From the NCBI RefSeq assembly GCF_025398195.1, contig NZ_JAODNV010000004.1:1-64000 (forward strand): DNA of 64,000 nt. Reading direction: 5' to 3'. The position numbers and the translations under genes were made by a program. Positions 34,705 through 42,897 of the stretch are shown piece by piece. A model generated the notes under the pieces. The model was not told the origin of the DNA and made no database searches. It saw nothing but the letters and a program-made list of their open reading frames with translations. Each line of letters opens with the position of its first letter. Positions within the stretch are counted from its first letter, which is position 1. Source of the DNA: Chelativorans petroleitrophicus. GTDB taxonomy: Bacteria; Pseudomonadota; Alphaproteobacteria; Rhizobiales; Rhizobiaceae.

Positions 34705-35604
34705 TTACTTCCTGCTTCTGATCTCCACCCCGGCCCATTCCTCAATGATCCGCACCATGTTGGTGAAATCGGAGTCCGGACCGTATTTGGCATTGGTAAC
34801 GGCCAGCATCTGGCGCACCAGCGATCCGCCCACCATGGGAACGCCCAGCGCTTCACCCTCGTCGACGCACAGGCCGACATCTTTGTAGGAAAGGGCGGTC
34901 GCAAAGCCGAAATCGAACGTGCCCGGAAGCACTGCGCGGGGAAACTTGTCCTGCGTCGCGCTATTGCGCCCGCTCGAAGCATTGATGATTTCGCACATCA
35001 CTGCCGGATCGATTCCGGCTTTCACACCCATAGCGAGCGCCTCGGCCGAAAGCAGGATCACGCCCGCAGCAATCATATTGTTGCCGAGCTTCACCACCTG
35101 CGCGGCACCCGCCTGCTCACCGCAGTTGAACACCTTGCCGAAATTCTTGATGAGGGGCTCGATCTCCGCGATAGCCGCGGCGGGGCCGGACACCATGACC
35201 GCGAGAGTGCCCGTGGATGCACCCTTGATGCCGCCGGAGACCGGAGCGTCTACCCAGGCGATGTTGCGCGGCGCGAGGGCCGCGGCCACGGTGTTCGCCA
35301 TGCTGGGGCCGGTCGTCGACAGATCGACGAGGATGCGCACCTTGCTCCCCTCAGCCACGCCACCTGCTTCGAGCGCAACCTGATGAACGATCTTCGGGTT
35401 CGGCAGGCTGCAGAAGACAATCTCTGCCGCATCGGCCACCGCCGCGGGAGAATCGGCCGGCTGTGCCCCCGCAGCCACCACATGTTCCACCGCCTCCGCC
35501 CGCGCGTCGAATACGACAAGCGAATGGCCCGCCTCTATCAGTCTGCGGGCCATCGGGGCACCCATGCGTCCCAATCCGATGAAGCCCACCACGGTCGTGG
35601 TCAT
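34705..35604 (-). CDS. 3-hydroxyisobutyrate dehydrogenase-family oxidoreductase
   Basis: Beta-hydroxyacid dehydrogenase of 299 residues. Features are the cofactor motif GFIGLGRMGAPMARRL, the substrate motif DAPVSGGIKGASTGTLAVMVSG, and the catalytic lysine in VVKLGNNMIAAG. It oxidises a 2- or 3-hydroxyacid to a semialdehyde or reduces the reverse, with NAD(P). The ATG at 35604 follows AGAGGTA. First gene of the minus-strand unit with MmgE/PrpD copy 2 and livHMGF; the LysR gene lies divergent to it and may control it. Confidence 0.9.
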   Translation of the reverse strand: MTTTVVGFIGLGRMGAPMARRLIEAGHSLVVFDARAEAVEHVVAAGAQPADSPAAVADAAEIVFCSLPNPKIVHQVALEAGGVAEGSKVRILVDLSTTGPSMANTVAAALAPRNIAWVDAPVSGGIKGASTGTLAVMVSGPAAAIAEIEPLIKNFGKVFNCGEQAGAAQVVKLGNNMIAAGVILLSAEALAMGVKAGIDPAVMCEIINASSGRNSATQDKFPRAVLPGTFDFGFATALSYKDVGLCVDEGEALGVPMVGGSLVRQMLAVTNAKYGPDSDFTNMVRIIEEWAGVEIRSRK

Positions 35605-35898
35605 GAAGGTACCTCTCAAGATACAAACATCCTACGTGGCAGCTTTCAGCCACCGCGCTTTCCACTGCATTCTAGGGACCTCGTCCCGCTGCTGTAAGTG
35701 ACGCATTGCGCATATCAGGTTTACACACCTCACCCGGGCGGCGGTGCGCGGACGCAGACTGCTTTTCGAGGTTTGGACACAGCTTGACAACCCGCTACTT
35801 TGATCATTCAAGGATGTCCGCAGGCTGTCTGTTCGTCTGGCAGGATGACAGGCCTATGTTACAATGGCTGCGACGACCATGTTTCGTTCGCCTCGGGT

Positions 35899-36828
35899 AT
35901 GATGTTCGACTTCAAGCAGCTCAAGCTCTTCGCCACGGTCGCTGAATTCGGCAGCCTCTCTCGCGCCGCCGTGTCGCTCTCCATGACGCAGCCTGCACTC
36001 AGCCGCCAGATCAAGGCTTTGGAAACGGAACTCGGCGTGGAGCTCTTCTACCGCAACGGCCGCGGCGTGGTGCTTACGGAAGCCGGCAAGCTCCTCGACG
36101 GCTATGCGAAGGGCATATTGGAGCAGGCAGCCCGCGCGGCGAGCGAGATCGAGGCTTTGCGGTCTGATCCGCGCGGCACCATCGTCATCGGCATGCCCCC
36201 CTCCGTCGGCGTGGTGCTGACGGCGCCGCTCGTCCAGGTGTTTCGGCAATCCTTCCCGCGCATTTCCATGCGGGTGGTCGAGGGCTTCAGCGGCCATATC
36301 CTCGAGTGGCTGGTTACCGGGAAAATCGACGTCGCAGTGCTCTACAATGCCCCGCGCATGAGCAATCTGCTTTCCGAACCCCTCCTGCGCGACGAACTTT
36401 TCCTTCTCGGTGCAGTGAAAGACCCCAACCGCCTGCCTTCCGGAACGGTGCAGGGGTGCCAGCTCACCAAGCTGCCGATGATCCTGCCCAGCCGCCCGCA
36501 CGGCCTAAGGCTTGTGGTCGATCATGCGATGGCGGCCGCCGGGATCACGCCGCGCATCGAAATGGAAGTGGAAGCCATGCCGTCGACGCTGAAGCTCGTC
36601 GAAAACGGTGTCGGCTACACGATCCTTTCCTACTCTAGCGTCCATCACCTCGTCGCCGCCGGACGCATACGCTACTGGCGCATCGAGAAGCCTTCGCTCC
36701 ACCGCGAGCTTCTGCTGGCCACCTCGACCCAGCGGCCGACCACCACGGCCATCCGCGCCTTGACGGAGTGTGTCCGCAAAGAGGTGAACAACCTTCGCAA
36801 ACAAGGCGTCTGGGCGCCGCCTGCCTGA
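35899..36828 (+). CDS. LysR-family transcriptional regulator 1
   Basis: Regulator of 309 residues with an N-terminal helix-turn-helix (FKQLKLFATVAEFGSLSRAAVSLSMTQPALSRQIKALETELGVELFYRNGRGVVLTEAG) and a LysR substrate-binding domain (VIGMPPSVGVVLTAPLVQVFR). The domain resembles nitrogen-assimilation/Cbl-like and aromatic regulators of the NAC type. Two consecutive ATGs at 35899 and 35902 have weak ribosome-binding sites. It is divergent from the hydroxyisobutyrate-dehydrogenase/MmgE/liv operon and upstream of the second monooxygenase, so either could be a target. Confidence 0.88.
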   Translation: MMFDFKQLKLFATVAEFGSLSRAAVSLSMTQPALSRQIKALETELGVELFYRNGRGVVLTEAGKLLDGYAKGILEQAARAASEIEALRSDPRGTIVIGMPPSVGVVLTAPLVQVFRQSFPRISMRVVEGFSGHILEWLVTGKIDVAVLYNAPRMSNLLSEPLLRDELFLLGAVKDPNRLPSGTVQGCQLTKLPMILPSRPHGLRLVVDHAMAAAGITPRIEMEVEAMPSTLKLVENGVGYTILSYSSVHHLVAAGRIRYWRIEKPSLHRELLLATSTQRPTTTAIRALTECVRKEVNNLRKQGVWAPPA

Positions 36829-36854
36829 CAGTCAGCGATTCCGATCCCGGCGCC

Positions 36855-36876
36855 GCAAATCACGTATGTGATTTGC
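36855..36876. promoter_or_regulatory. perfect palindrome GCAAATCAC-GTAT-GTGATTTGC
   Basis: Nine-bp arms with a 4-nt centre, 27 bp after the LysR stop codon and about 100 bp upstream of the second monooxygenase. No T-run follows, so an operator is more likely than a terminator. A shorter palindrome, CTGAC-A-GTCAG, overlaps the LysR stop at 36825-36835. Confidence 0.5.
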
Positions 36877-36977
36877 CCGCTGCGAACAGCACGATTATTA
36901 TAAAAATATCTAAGCATCCTGTGTTTATCACAGATGCAGAAGACTATCTCAATCTCATATAAGAAAAAGCTTTGCTC

Positions 36978-38918
36978 ATGCTGCGAACTCTGCCCAATGA
37001 ACAGCATAAACGACTGCATGATGCAACCGTGATCGCGGAAATGCTCAGCGAAGCTGATATCGTCCCGCTGCTCATGTCGCTCGTTCAGCTTACATGTGAT
37101 CGCGAATTGCTTGAGGAAGCAGCGCCATATATTCATGGTGCATGGAATTTCCAGGAGGCAATTCCGGCGCCGCTGCGGCGGACGATCATTGATCGGCTGG
37201 CGGCCATTCTCGCACGCGGTGAAGACCTTCAGGCAGCACCGCTGTCCCGTGAACTGCTCCGCCGGATGATCGACGTCGCGGCCGGCGAAAAGGTGGCGGA
37301 GGAGTTCGTTCCCCTCCTGCTGGAAGAATCAGGTCTGGAGCCGGCCGAAGACCGTGGTCTCGTCTGGCGCAAGCAGCCCGACAAGGAGACGCTCGCGGCC
37401 TTCCACGTCATCATCGTCGGGGCTGGCCTTTCCGGCATCTGCATGGGAATCCGCCTGAAACAGGCCGGGGTGCCGTTTACCATCATCGAGAAAAACCGGC
37501 ATCTCGGCGGCACCTGGTACGAGAATACCTACCCGGACTGCCGCGTCGACACGCCGAGCCATTTCTACTGCTTCTCCTTCGCTCCCAACGACTGGTCGCG
37601 CCACTTCTCCGATCAACGCGAGGTTCTGGCCTATCTAGAGCGCTGCGCGCGCGATTTCCGCATCCTGGAGCACATACGGTTCCAAACGGAGGCGACTGAG
37701 GCTGTCTACGAGGCGGGTGAGGCGCGCTGGCGGGTAACCTTGCGCGATGCGCAAGGGCAGACCGAGGAGGTGCGCTGCAACATTCTTGTCCCTGCTGTTG
37801 GCCAGCTGACGCATGCAGCCTTTCCGGACGTTCCGGGCCTTCAGACTTTTGCCGGCGCCCTCATGCATTCAAGCCGCTGGAACGCGGACGTACAGCTTGA
37901 GGGTAAGCGCGTAGTCATGGTCGGTACTGGCGCGAGCGGAATCCAGATCGGACCGGCGGTCGCTGAAAAGGCGGCGCACTTCACCGTCATCCAGCGAACG
38001 CCCCACTGGGTGATGCACAACCCGAATTACCATCTGCCCATCACGTCGGGCAGCCGCTGGGCATACCACAACGTGCCCTATTATCGGCAGTGGATCCGTT
38101 TCCAGCTCTTCTGGGCGACGGGAGACCGCATCCACGACACGCTGCGCAAGGATCCGAACTGGCCCCATGCTGACGTTTCGCTCAATGCCAGAAACCATGA
38201 AATGCGCGAGGCGCTCATTGCCTATGCCCGCAGCAAAGTGGGGCACCGCCCGGACCTCTTGGAGAAGGTGATCCCCTCCTACCCGCCTTATGGCAAGCGC
38301 ATGCTGCGGGACAACCATTGGTTCGACATGCTGCTCAAGCCGCATGTCAGCCTTTACAATGACGAGATTGCCGAGGTGCTTCCCGACCGGGTGCGCCTGA
38401 ACGGAGGCGAGGAGATCGAAGCCGACGTCCTCATCTTCGCCACCGGCTTCCAAGCGGCACGGATGATCGTATCGCCTGCGATCATCAATGCTTCCGGCAC
38501 GAGCCTGCGCTACATCTGGGGCGATGAAGAGCCGCGCGCCTTCCTCGGAGTTGCGGTCCCCGAATTCCCGAACATGTTCATCCTCTACGGTCCCAACACC
38601 AATGTCGGGCACGGGGGCAGCGTGATTTACCAGGTCGAGTGCCAGGTCCGATACATCCTGCGATGCATCCGCGAAATGATCGAAGGCGGCTATTCCTCGA
38701 TCGAATGTACGCGGGAAGCCTTCGAAGACTACAACCGACGCGTCGACGAAGAGCACGCCCAGCTCGTGTGGACCCATCCCGGCAAGAAGAATTGGTACCA
38801 GAACAGCAAGGGGAGAGTGGTGACGAATACACCTTGGAGGCTAGTCGACTACTGGCAATTCACGCGTGAGCTGAAGACATCAGATTTCACGTTTGGCCCC
38901 GGGCGCGCGGAACACTGA
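36978..38918 (+). CDS. flavin Baeyer-Villiger monooxygenase, HAPMO type, copy 2
   Basis: Second monooxygenase, 646 residues. GAGLSG is at 148-153, the fingerprint FAGALMHSSRWN at 291-302, and the NADPH motif GTGASG just after (317-322). It has the same long N-terminal extension as copy 1, with ADIVPLLMSLVQLTCDRELL and EEFVPLLLEESG aligning to that of 4-hydroxyacetophenone monooxygenase. The two copies align throughout but are well diverged, so different ketones are likely. I use the ATG at 36978; a TTG two codons earlier is possible. The solute-binding gene follows after 40 bp. Confidence 0.92.
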   Translation: MLRTLPNEQHKRLHDATVIAEMLSEADIVPLLMSLVQLTCDRELLEEAAPYIHGAWNFQEAIPAPLRRTIIDRLAAILARGEDLQAAPLSRELLRRMIDVAAGEKVAEEFVPLLLEESGLEPAEDRGLVWRKQPDKETLAAFHVIIVGAGLSGICMGIRLKQAGVPFTIIEKNRHLGGTWYENTYPDCRVDTPSHFYCFSFAPNDWSRHFSDQREVLAYLERCARDFRILEHIRFQTEATEAVYEAGEARWRVTLRDAQGQTEEVRCNILVPAVGQLTHAAFPDVPGLQTFAGALMHSSRWNADVQLEGKRVVMVGTGASGIQIGPAVAEKAAHFTVIQRTPHWVMHNPNYHLPITSGSRWAYHNVPYYRQWIRFQLFWATGDRIHDTLRKDPNWPHADVSLNARNHEMREALIAYARSKVGHRPDLLEKVIPSYPPYGKRMLRDNHWFDMLLKPHVSLYNDEIAEVLPDRVRLNGGEEIEADVLIFATGFQAARMIVSPAIINASGTSLRYIWGDEEPRAFLGVAVPEFPNMFILYGPNTNVGHGGSVIYQVECQVRYILRCIREMIEGGYSSIECTREAFEDYNRRVDEEHAQLVWTHPGKKNWYQNSKGRVVTNTPWRLVDYWQFTRELKTSDFTFGPGRAEH

Positions 38919-38958
38919 GGCTCAGGGCCCGGATTGATCAGTCAAAAGGGAGGAAAAT

Positions 38959-40191
38959 ATGTTCTCAATCTCAAGACGGCGCATCGTGGCGGGAGTAACC
39001 GCCCTTTCGTTGGCGCTCTCCGCACCCTTGAGCGCGGTGGCCCAGGATCATCCCGACACCGTCAAGATCGGTATGCTGCTGACGCTTTCCGGCATCTGGG
39101 CCCGCCCCGGCCAGAGCGAGCTCTACGGTGCGGAACTTGCCGTCAAGCATATCAACGAGGCGGGCGGTATCAAGGCGCTCGGCGGCGCAAAGCTCGAGCT
39201 GGTGGTGATGGACGTCGGCGACAATGTCGAGCGCGCCAAGAATGCGGCTCAGCGCCTCATTGCGGAGGAGCCGGACCTCGTCGCGGCGAGCGGCGCAGTA
39301 ATCAGCTCGTTGACGCTTGCCGCCAGCGAGGTGACCGAGCGCGCAAAGCTGCCGCTGTTGACGCTGTCCTATTCGGACCAGATCACCGATCGCGGGTTCC
39401 AATACATCTTCCAGACTTCAGCCACCGGCGAGACGCAGGCGAGGCTTGCCATGCCCGAGCTGATGAAGCTTGCCGAATCCGCTGGCAAGACGCCGAAGAC
39501 GGTCGGCATCATCATGGACAATACGGCGGCGAACTATGCCTTCGTCGAGCCCATGAAGAATGGCATTTTCGCCGAGCACGGGCTGGAACTCGTGCTTGAC
39601 GAGGTCTACACACCACCGCTCTCCGACGCGACGCCCATTGTCCAGAAACTGCGGTCCGCGCGGCCCGACGTGCTCCTCTTGCTCGCCATTGCAGTCTCCG
39701 ACGTGAAGCTGCTTTTGGAGAAGATGAGCGAGTTCGGGTTGGGCCAGGGCAAGATCCCCATCATCTCCAACGGCAACGGCATCGCCGAGCCCAACGTGCT
39801 CGATAACATGGACGCGGCCCTCACCGAAGGTGTGATGAGCGTTATCGGCAATTTCGGCGGCAAGGGCCAGGAAAAGCTCGCCGAGGAGCTGAAGGTAGTC
39901 TATAACGAGCCATGGGTGGTGCAAGGTCCGGTGTCCGGCTACGGCACTGTGATGATCATCAAGGAAGCGCTCGAAATGGCAGGCAAAGCCGATCGCGAGG
40001 CCGTGGCCGAGGCGCTGAGGACGATGGATCTGACGGACGGGCCGGCCTTCTATTTCCCCGGCGGACGCGTCAAGTTCGACGAGAAGGGGCGACGAGTCGA
40101 CGCAGGTCTCGTTATCGTGCAGTGGCAGAACGGGGTTCCGGTTACAGTCTATCCGCCGGAACTTGCGGTGGCGAAGGCATTCTGGCCGTAA
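38959..40191 (+). CDS. livJ: ABC transporter substrate-binding protein, LivJ type
   Basis: Periplasmic binding protein of 410 residues with a signal peptide (MFSISRRRIVAGVTALSLAL, cut near SAVAQ). The periplasmic-binding-protein family 6 pattern is present: VKIGMLLTLSGIWARPGQSELYGAELAVKHINEAGG, then ERAKNAAQRLIAEEPDLVAASGAVISS. It is the probable partner of LivH, LivMG and LivF, although encoded 6 kb away on the other strand and next to a monooxygenase. That placement suggests the cargo is the monooxygenase pathway's substrate rather than an amino acid. Confidence 0.9.
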   Translation: MFSISRRRIVAGVTALSLALSAPLSAVAQDHPDTVKIGMLLTLSGIWARPGQSELYGAELAVKHINEAGGIKALGGAKLELVVMDVGDNVERAKNAAQRLIAEEPDLVAASGAVISSLTLAASEVTERAKLPLLTLSYSDQITDRGFQYIFQTSATGETQARLAMPELMKLAESAGKTPKTVGIIMDNTAANYAFVEPMKNGIFAEHGLELVLDEVYTPPLSDATPIVQKLRSARPDVLLLLAIAVSDVKLLLEKMSEFGLGQGKIPIISNGNGIAEPNVLDNMDAALTEGVMSVIGNFGGKGQEKLAEELKVVYNEPWVVQGPVSGYGTVMIIKEALEMAGKADREAVAEALRTMDLTDGPAFYFPGGRVKFDEKGRRVDAGLVIVQWQNGVPVTVYPPELAVAKAFWP

Positions 40192-40213
40192 GCCATAATC
40201 AATGAAACGAAAG

Positions 40214-40247
40214 AGCCCGGAGCGGTCCGCTTCGGGCTTCTTGTTTT
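40214..40247 (+). terminator. intrinsic terminator after livJ
   Basis: AGCCCGGAGCG and CGCTTCGGGCT form an 11-bp stem (with wobble pair) around GTC, followed by TCTTGTTTT. Confidence 0.75.
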
Positions 40248-40284
40248 CACGAAGCCGGCGGTCTGGATTCCGGCCGCGACTCAT

Positions 40285-41046
40285 TCAGTCGAGATGAAGG
40301 CCTCCGTTGAGGTCGAGTATCTCGCCCGTGATGAAGCCCGACAGTGGGGCGATCAGGAAGGCCACGCAGTGGGCGAACTCTTCCGGTTGGCAGAAGCGGC
40401 CGACCGGTATCTGGCGACACACCGCCTCGAGCTGCTCCGGCGAGAGGCCTTCGGTGATCATGGGGCCTTCCACATAGGCGGGGGCAATGGCATTGACGGT
40501 GATGCCGAACGGAGCGCATTCGCGCGCAAGCGAAAAGGTGAAGGCGCCGAGCGCGCCCTTGGAGACGGCATAGGCCGTGCCGGCGGTAAGCCCGCCATTC
40601 TTCATCGCCATCGAACCGACATTGACGATTCGGCCGAAGCGCCGGCTCTTCATGCCCGGCACAACCAGGCGGGACAGGTAGAAGGAGGAATCGAGATTGA
40701 CCGAGAGAACGCGACGCCACTCGGCATCCGTAGTCTGCTCCAGTTTCGCAGGCGTGAAAATGCCCGCATTGTTGATCAGTATCTCGACAGGCCCACAGCC
40801 TGCTTCGCACTTGGCGACCGCCTGTGCGGCACCGTCGGGCGTGGAGAGATCGGCGGCTATGGCGATGTGGTCTCCACCGAGCTCCGCTGCCAGCCGTTCC
40901 ACGGCCTCGGCATTGCGGTCGACCAAAGCAAGCCTGTAACCTTCCGCCGCCAGCTTCCGTGCCGTCGCCTCGCCCATCCGTCCGCCCGCGCCGGTTAGCA
41001 TGGCCACCCGACCTTTCGCGGGTGGGCCTTCCTTGTCATCCTTCAT
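40285..41046 (-). CDS. short-chain dehydrogenase/reductase (SDR) 4
   Basis: SDR of 253 residues with TGAGGRMG, NNAGIF, the catalytic YAVSK after IVNVGSMAMKNGG, and VNAIAPAYVEGPM; it resembles FabG/3-hydroxyacyl or sugar-type dehydrogenases. The ATG at 41046 follows GAGGTGG; the frame is open ten codons further. It is convergent with livJ and divergent from the second IclR gene, the usual arrangement for a regulator and its target. Confidence 0.88.
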   Translation of the reverse strand: MKDDKEGPPAKGRVAMLTGAGGRMGEATARKLAAEGYRLALVDRNAEAVERLAAELGGDHIAIAADLSTPDGAAQAVAKCEAGCGPVEILINNAGIFTPAKLEQTTDAEWRRVLSVNLDSSFYLSRLVVPGMKSRRFGRIVNVGSMAMKNGGLTAGTAYAVSKGALGAFTFSLARECAPFGITVNAIAPAYVEGPMITEGLSPEQLEAVCRQIPVGRFCQPEEFAHCVAFLIAPLSGFITGEILDLNGGLHLD

Positions 41047-41103
41047 CGCGACCACCTCAAAGCACTGGGATATCACCTACTGACATACTCTTGCAGTGGG
41101 CGC

Positions 41104-41123
41104 GCGGGCATACCACTGCCCGC
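41104..41123. promoter_or_regulatory. inverted repeat GCGGGCA-N6-TGCCCGC
   Basis: Perfect 7-bp arms with the 6-bp spacer TACCAC, 57 bp upstream of the SDR4 start and about 100 bp upstream of the IclR start. It is a candidate site for the adjacent IclR regulator. Confidence 0.4.
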
Positions 41124-41221
41124 ATATCAGCAATACGGGTGGAAGCAGGGACTGGCAGGTGGAGCGCCCACACTGTTAAAATCAACGAGAGTTGTCCAAG
41201 CCCAAGCTGGAAGACCGCGCG

Positions 41222-42097
41222 ATGAGGACGAAGGGCAGGGAGCGCACGCTGGTCAAGTCGGCGGTGCGGGTCGTGGAAATCCTCGAACTGTTTTCGAGGG
41301 AACGGCGCCCTTTGACGCTGAGCGAGATCATCGAGGCGCTGGGCTACCCCCAGTCGAGCACCACGGTGATGCTAAAGAGCCTGCTGGCTATCGGCTATCT
41401 GAACTACAACATCCATACGCGCACGTATCTGCCAAACATTGCCGTCGCCAAGCTGGGGGACTGGATCGAAGAGGCCGACATCGTGAACGGTCCCATCCAG
41501 GACCTTATGCGCGACCTCAACGCACGCACGACGGAATCGGTCTCGGTCGGCGTGCAGAACGATATCAACATCCACTTTCTCACGGTGCTCAACTCGGAGC
41601 ACAAAATCAAGTTCTTCATTCCCCCGAGTGGCCAGCGCACGCTCCTCCAGTCCAATCTCGGCTGGATGCTGCTCAGCACCCATACCGACAAGGAGATTGC
41701 GGTTATCTACGAGCGCATCAGGCAAAGCGCCGCCCACCGAATGGTCGAGTTCGACACGCTGATGACGACGATGCGGGAGGTAAGGCAGAAAGGATATTGC
41801 TTCGTGCCCGACCTGCCCGTGGCCGGCGCTGCGTCGGTAGCAATGCTGCTACCGACGCGTTTCCACGGCCAGCCGATGGCGATCGGGATCGGCGGATATG
41901 TCCCGCGGCTCGCAGCCAATCTGGACAGGATCGTCAAGGAGATGCGCACTGCAATGGCCGATTACGAACGGGAGACGGCAACGCGCTGTCGGAATGAGCC
42001 TGCATCGAAAGCCGTCAACGGAGGGGTTGCCCAGGGCGCTCGCGAAGAGCCGCATGGCGGTCAAGAACAAGGCACAGCCGGACGATCGCCATCCTGA
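41222..42097 (+). CDS. IclR-family transcriptional regulator 2
   Basis: Protein of 291 residues: winged helix (LVKSAVRVVEILELFSRERRPLTLSEIIEALGYPQSSTTVMLKSLLAIGYL) and IclR effector domain (SVSVGVQNDINIHFLTVL, LLSTHTDKEIAVIYER, MAIGIGGYVPRL). The ATG at 41222 follows GGAAGA; a TTG ten codons earlier is a weaker start. The C-terminal 25 residues are Gly-, Gln- and Ala-rich and not part of the domain. It is divergent from SDR4 and only about 20 bp from the convergent azoreductase gene. Confidence 0.88.
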   Translation: MRTKGRERTLVKSAVRVVEILELFSRERRPLTLSEIIEALGYPQSSTTVMLKSLLAIGYLNYNIHTRTYLPNIAVAKLGDWIEEADIVNGPIQDLMRDLNARTTESVSVGVQNDINIHFLTVLNSEHKIKFFIPPSGQRTLLQSNLGWMLLSTHTDKEIAVIYERIRQSAAHRMVEFDTLMTTMREVRQKGYCFVPDLPVAGAASVAMLLPTRFHGQPMAIGIGGYVPRLAANLDRIVKEMRTAMADYERETATRCRNEPASKAVNGGVAQGAREEPHGGQEQGTAGRSPS

Positions 42098-42118
42098 AGT
42101 GCGGCGACGCCGAGCGCA

Positions 42119-42766
42119 TCAGGCTGCGACGGGCTCGATGCCGGAACGGCGGGCAGCGAAAGCCAGCTCCCTCACCCGGGCCTGAGCCGAGGCCACGGCC
42201 TTCTGAGTCGCCTCGGGACCGAAGGCCAGGCCTTCGACATAAATGACCTCCACATCGGTCATCCCCATGAAGCCGAGAATAGTCTTCAGATAGGGGACGG
42301 CATGGTTCATGCTTATGGCGGCACCTTCCGAATAAACGCCGCCGCATGCCACGACGAGGTAGACCTTCTTGCCCGTGGCAAGACCCACCGGGCCGTCTTC
42401 CGTGTAGCGGAAGGTGAGGCCGGCCCGGGCGACGCTATCAATCCAGCTCTTCAATGTGGACGTGATGCTGAAATTGATGAGCCCAGTGGCGATCACGACC
42501 GTATCGGCGGCCAGGAGTTCGCCGACGAGCCGGTCGGAATATTCGACAGCGGCCGCCTCTTCCGCACTGCGGGCCTCAGCCGGCTTGCGAATCGCTGCCA
42601 TGGTCACCGGATCGAGATGCGGGATCGGATAGGTCCCGACATCGCGGTGAATAAGCGAGGCCCCGTCCGTTTCGGACTTTAGCCTGTTCGCCAGATCGAT
42701 CGCTATTTTGTTGGAGACCGATTCCTCGCCGCGCGGGCTGGATGTGACGAGCAGAATGGTGGACAT
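42119..42766 (-). CDS. azoR: FMN-dependent NADH-azoreductase (AzoR type)
   Basis: Flavodoxin-fold quinone/azo reductase of 215 residues. FMN-contact motifs are TSSPRGEESVSNKIA at the N-terminus, INFSITSTLKSWIDSVARAGLTFRY in mid-protein, and VVACGGVY. It reduces quinones, azo or nitroaromatic compounds with NADH, and often protects against electrophilic quinones. It is divergent from a LysR gene, and the intergenic region has a short palindrome, which suggests LysR-controlled induction. Confidence 0.88.
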   Translation of the reverse strand: MSTILLVTSSPRGEESVSNKIAIDLANRLKSETDGASLIHRDVGTYPIPHLDPVTMAAIRKPAEARSAEEAAAVEYSDRLVGELLAADTVVIATGLINFSITSTLKSWIDSVARAGLTFRYTEDGPVGLATGKKVYLVVACGGVYSEGAAISMNHAVPYLKTILGFMGMTDVEVIYVEGLAFGPEATQKAVASAQARVRELAFAARRSGIEPVAA

Positions 42767-42869
42767 GCTCTTCTCCTTGTCGTCAGGTCGGATAAGGGGC
42801 AGATGCCCCGTGGCGCGGCGCGTAAGTAGGGATGGACGAAAATCCAGAAAACCGATAAAAAATCGAAGG

Positions 42870-42881
42870 ATTCAATCGAAT
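42870..42881. promoter_or_regulatory. small palindrome in azoR/lysR divergent promoter
   Basis: ATTC-AATC-GAAT, with a direct repeat AATCGAA beginning 14 bp earlier. It lies 17 bp before the LysR start and about 100 bp from azoR, a plausible LysR recognition region. Confidence 0.35.
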
Positions 42882-42897
42882 TTTTGGATAACCTGGC

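Noticed and set aside
33108-34721. Plus-strand open frame of 537 codons opposite MmgE/PrpD copy 2
   Set aside because: Low-complexity Arg-rich translation, antisense to a clear family member that fits the operon.
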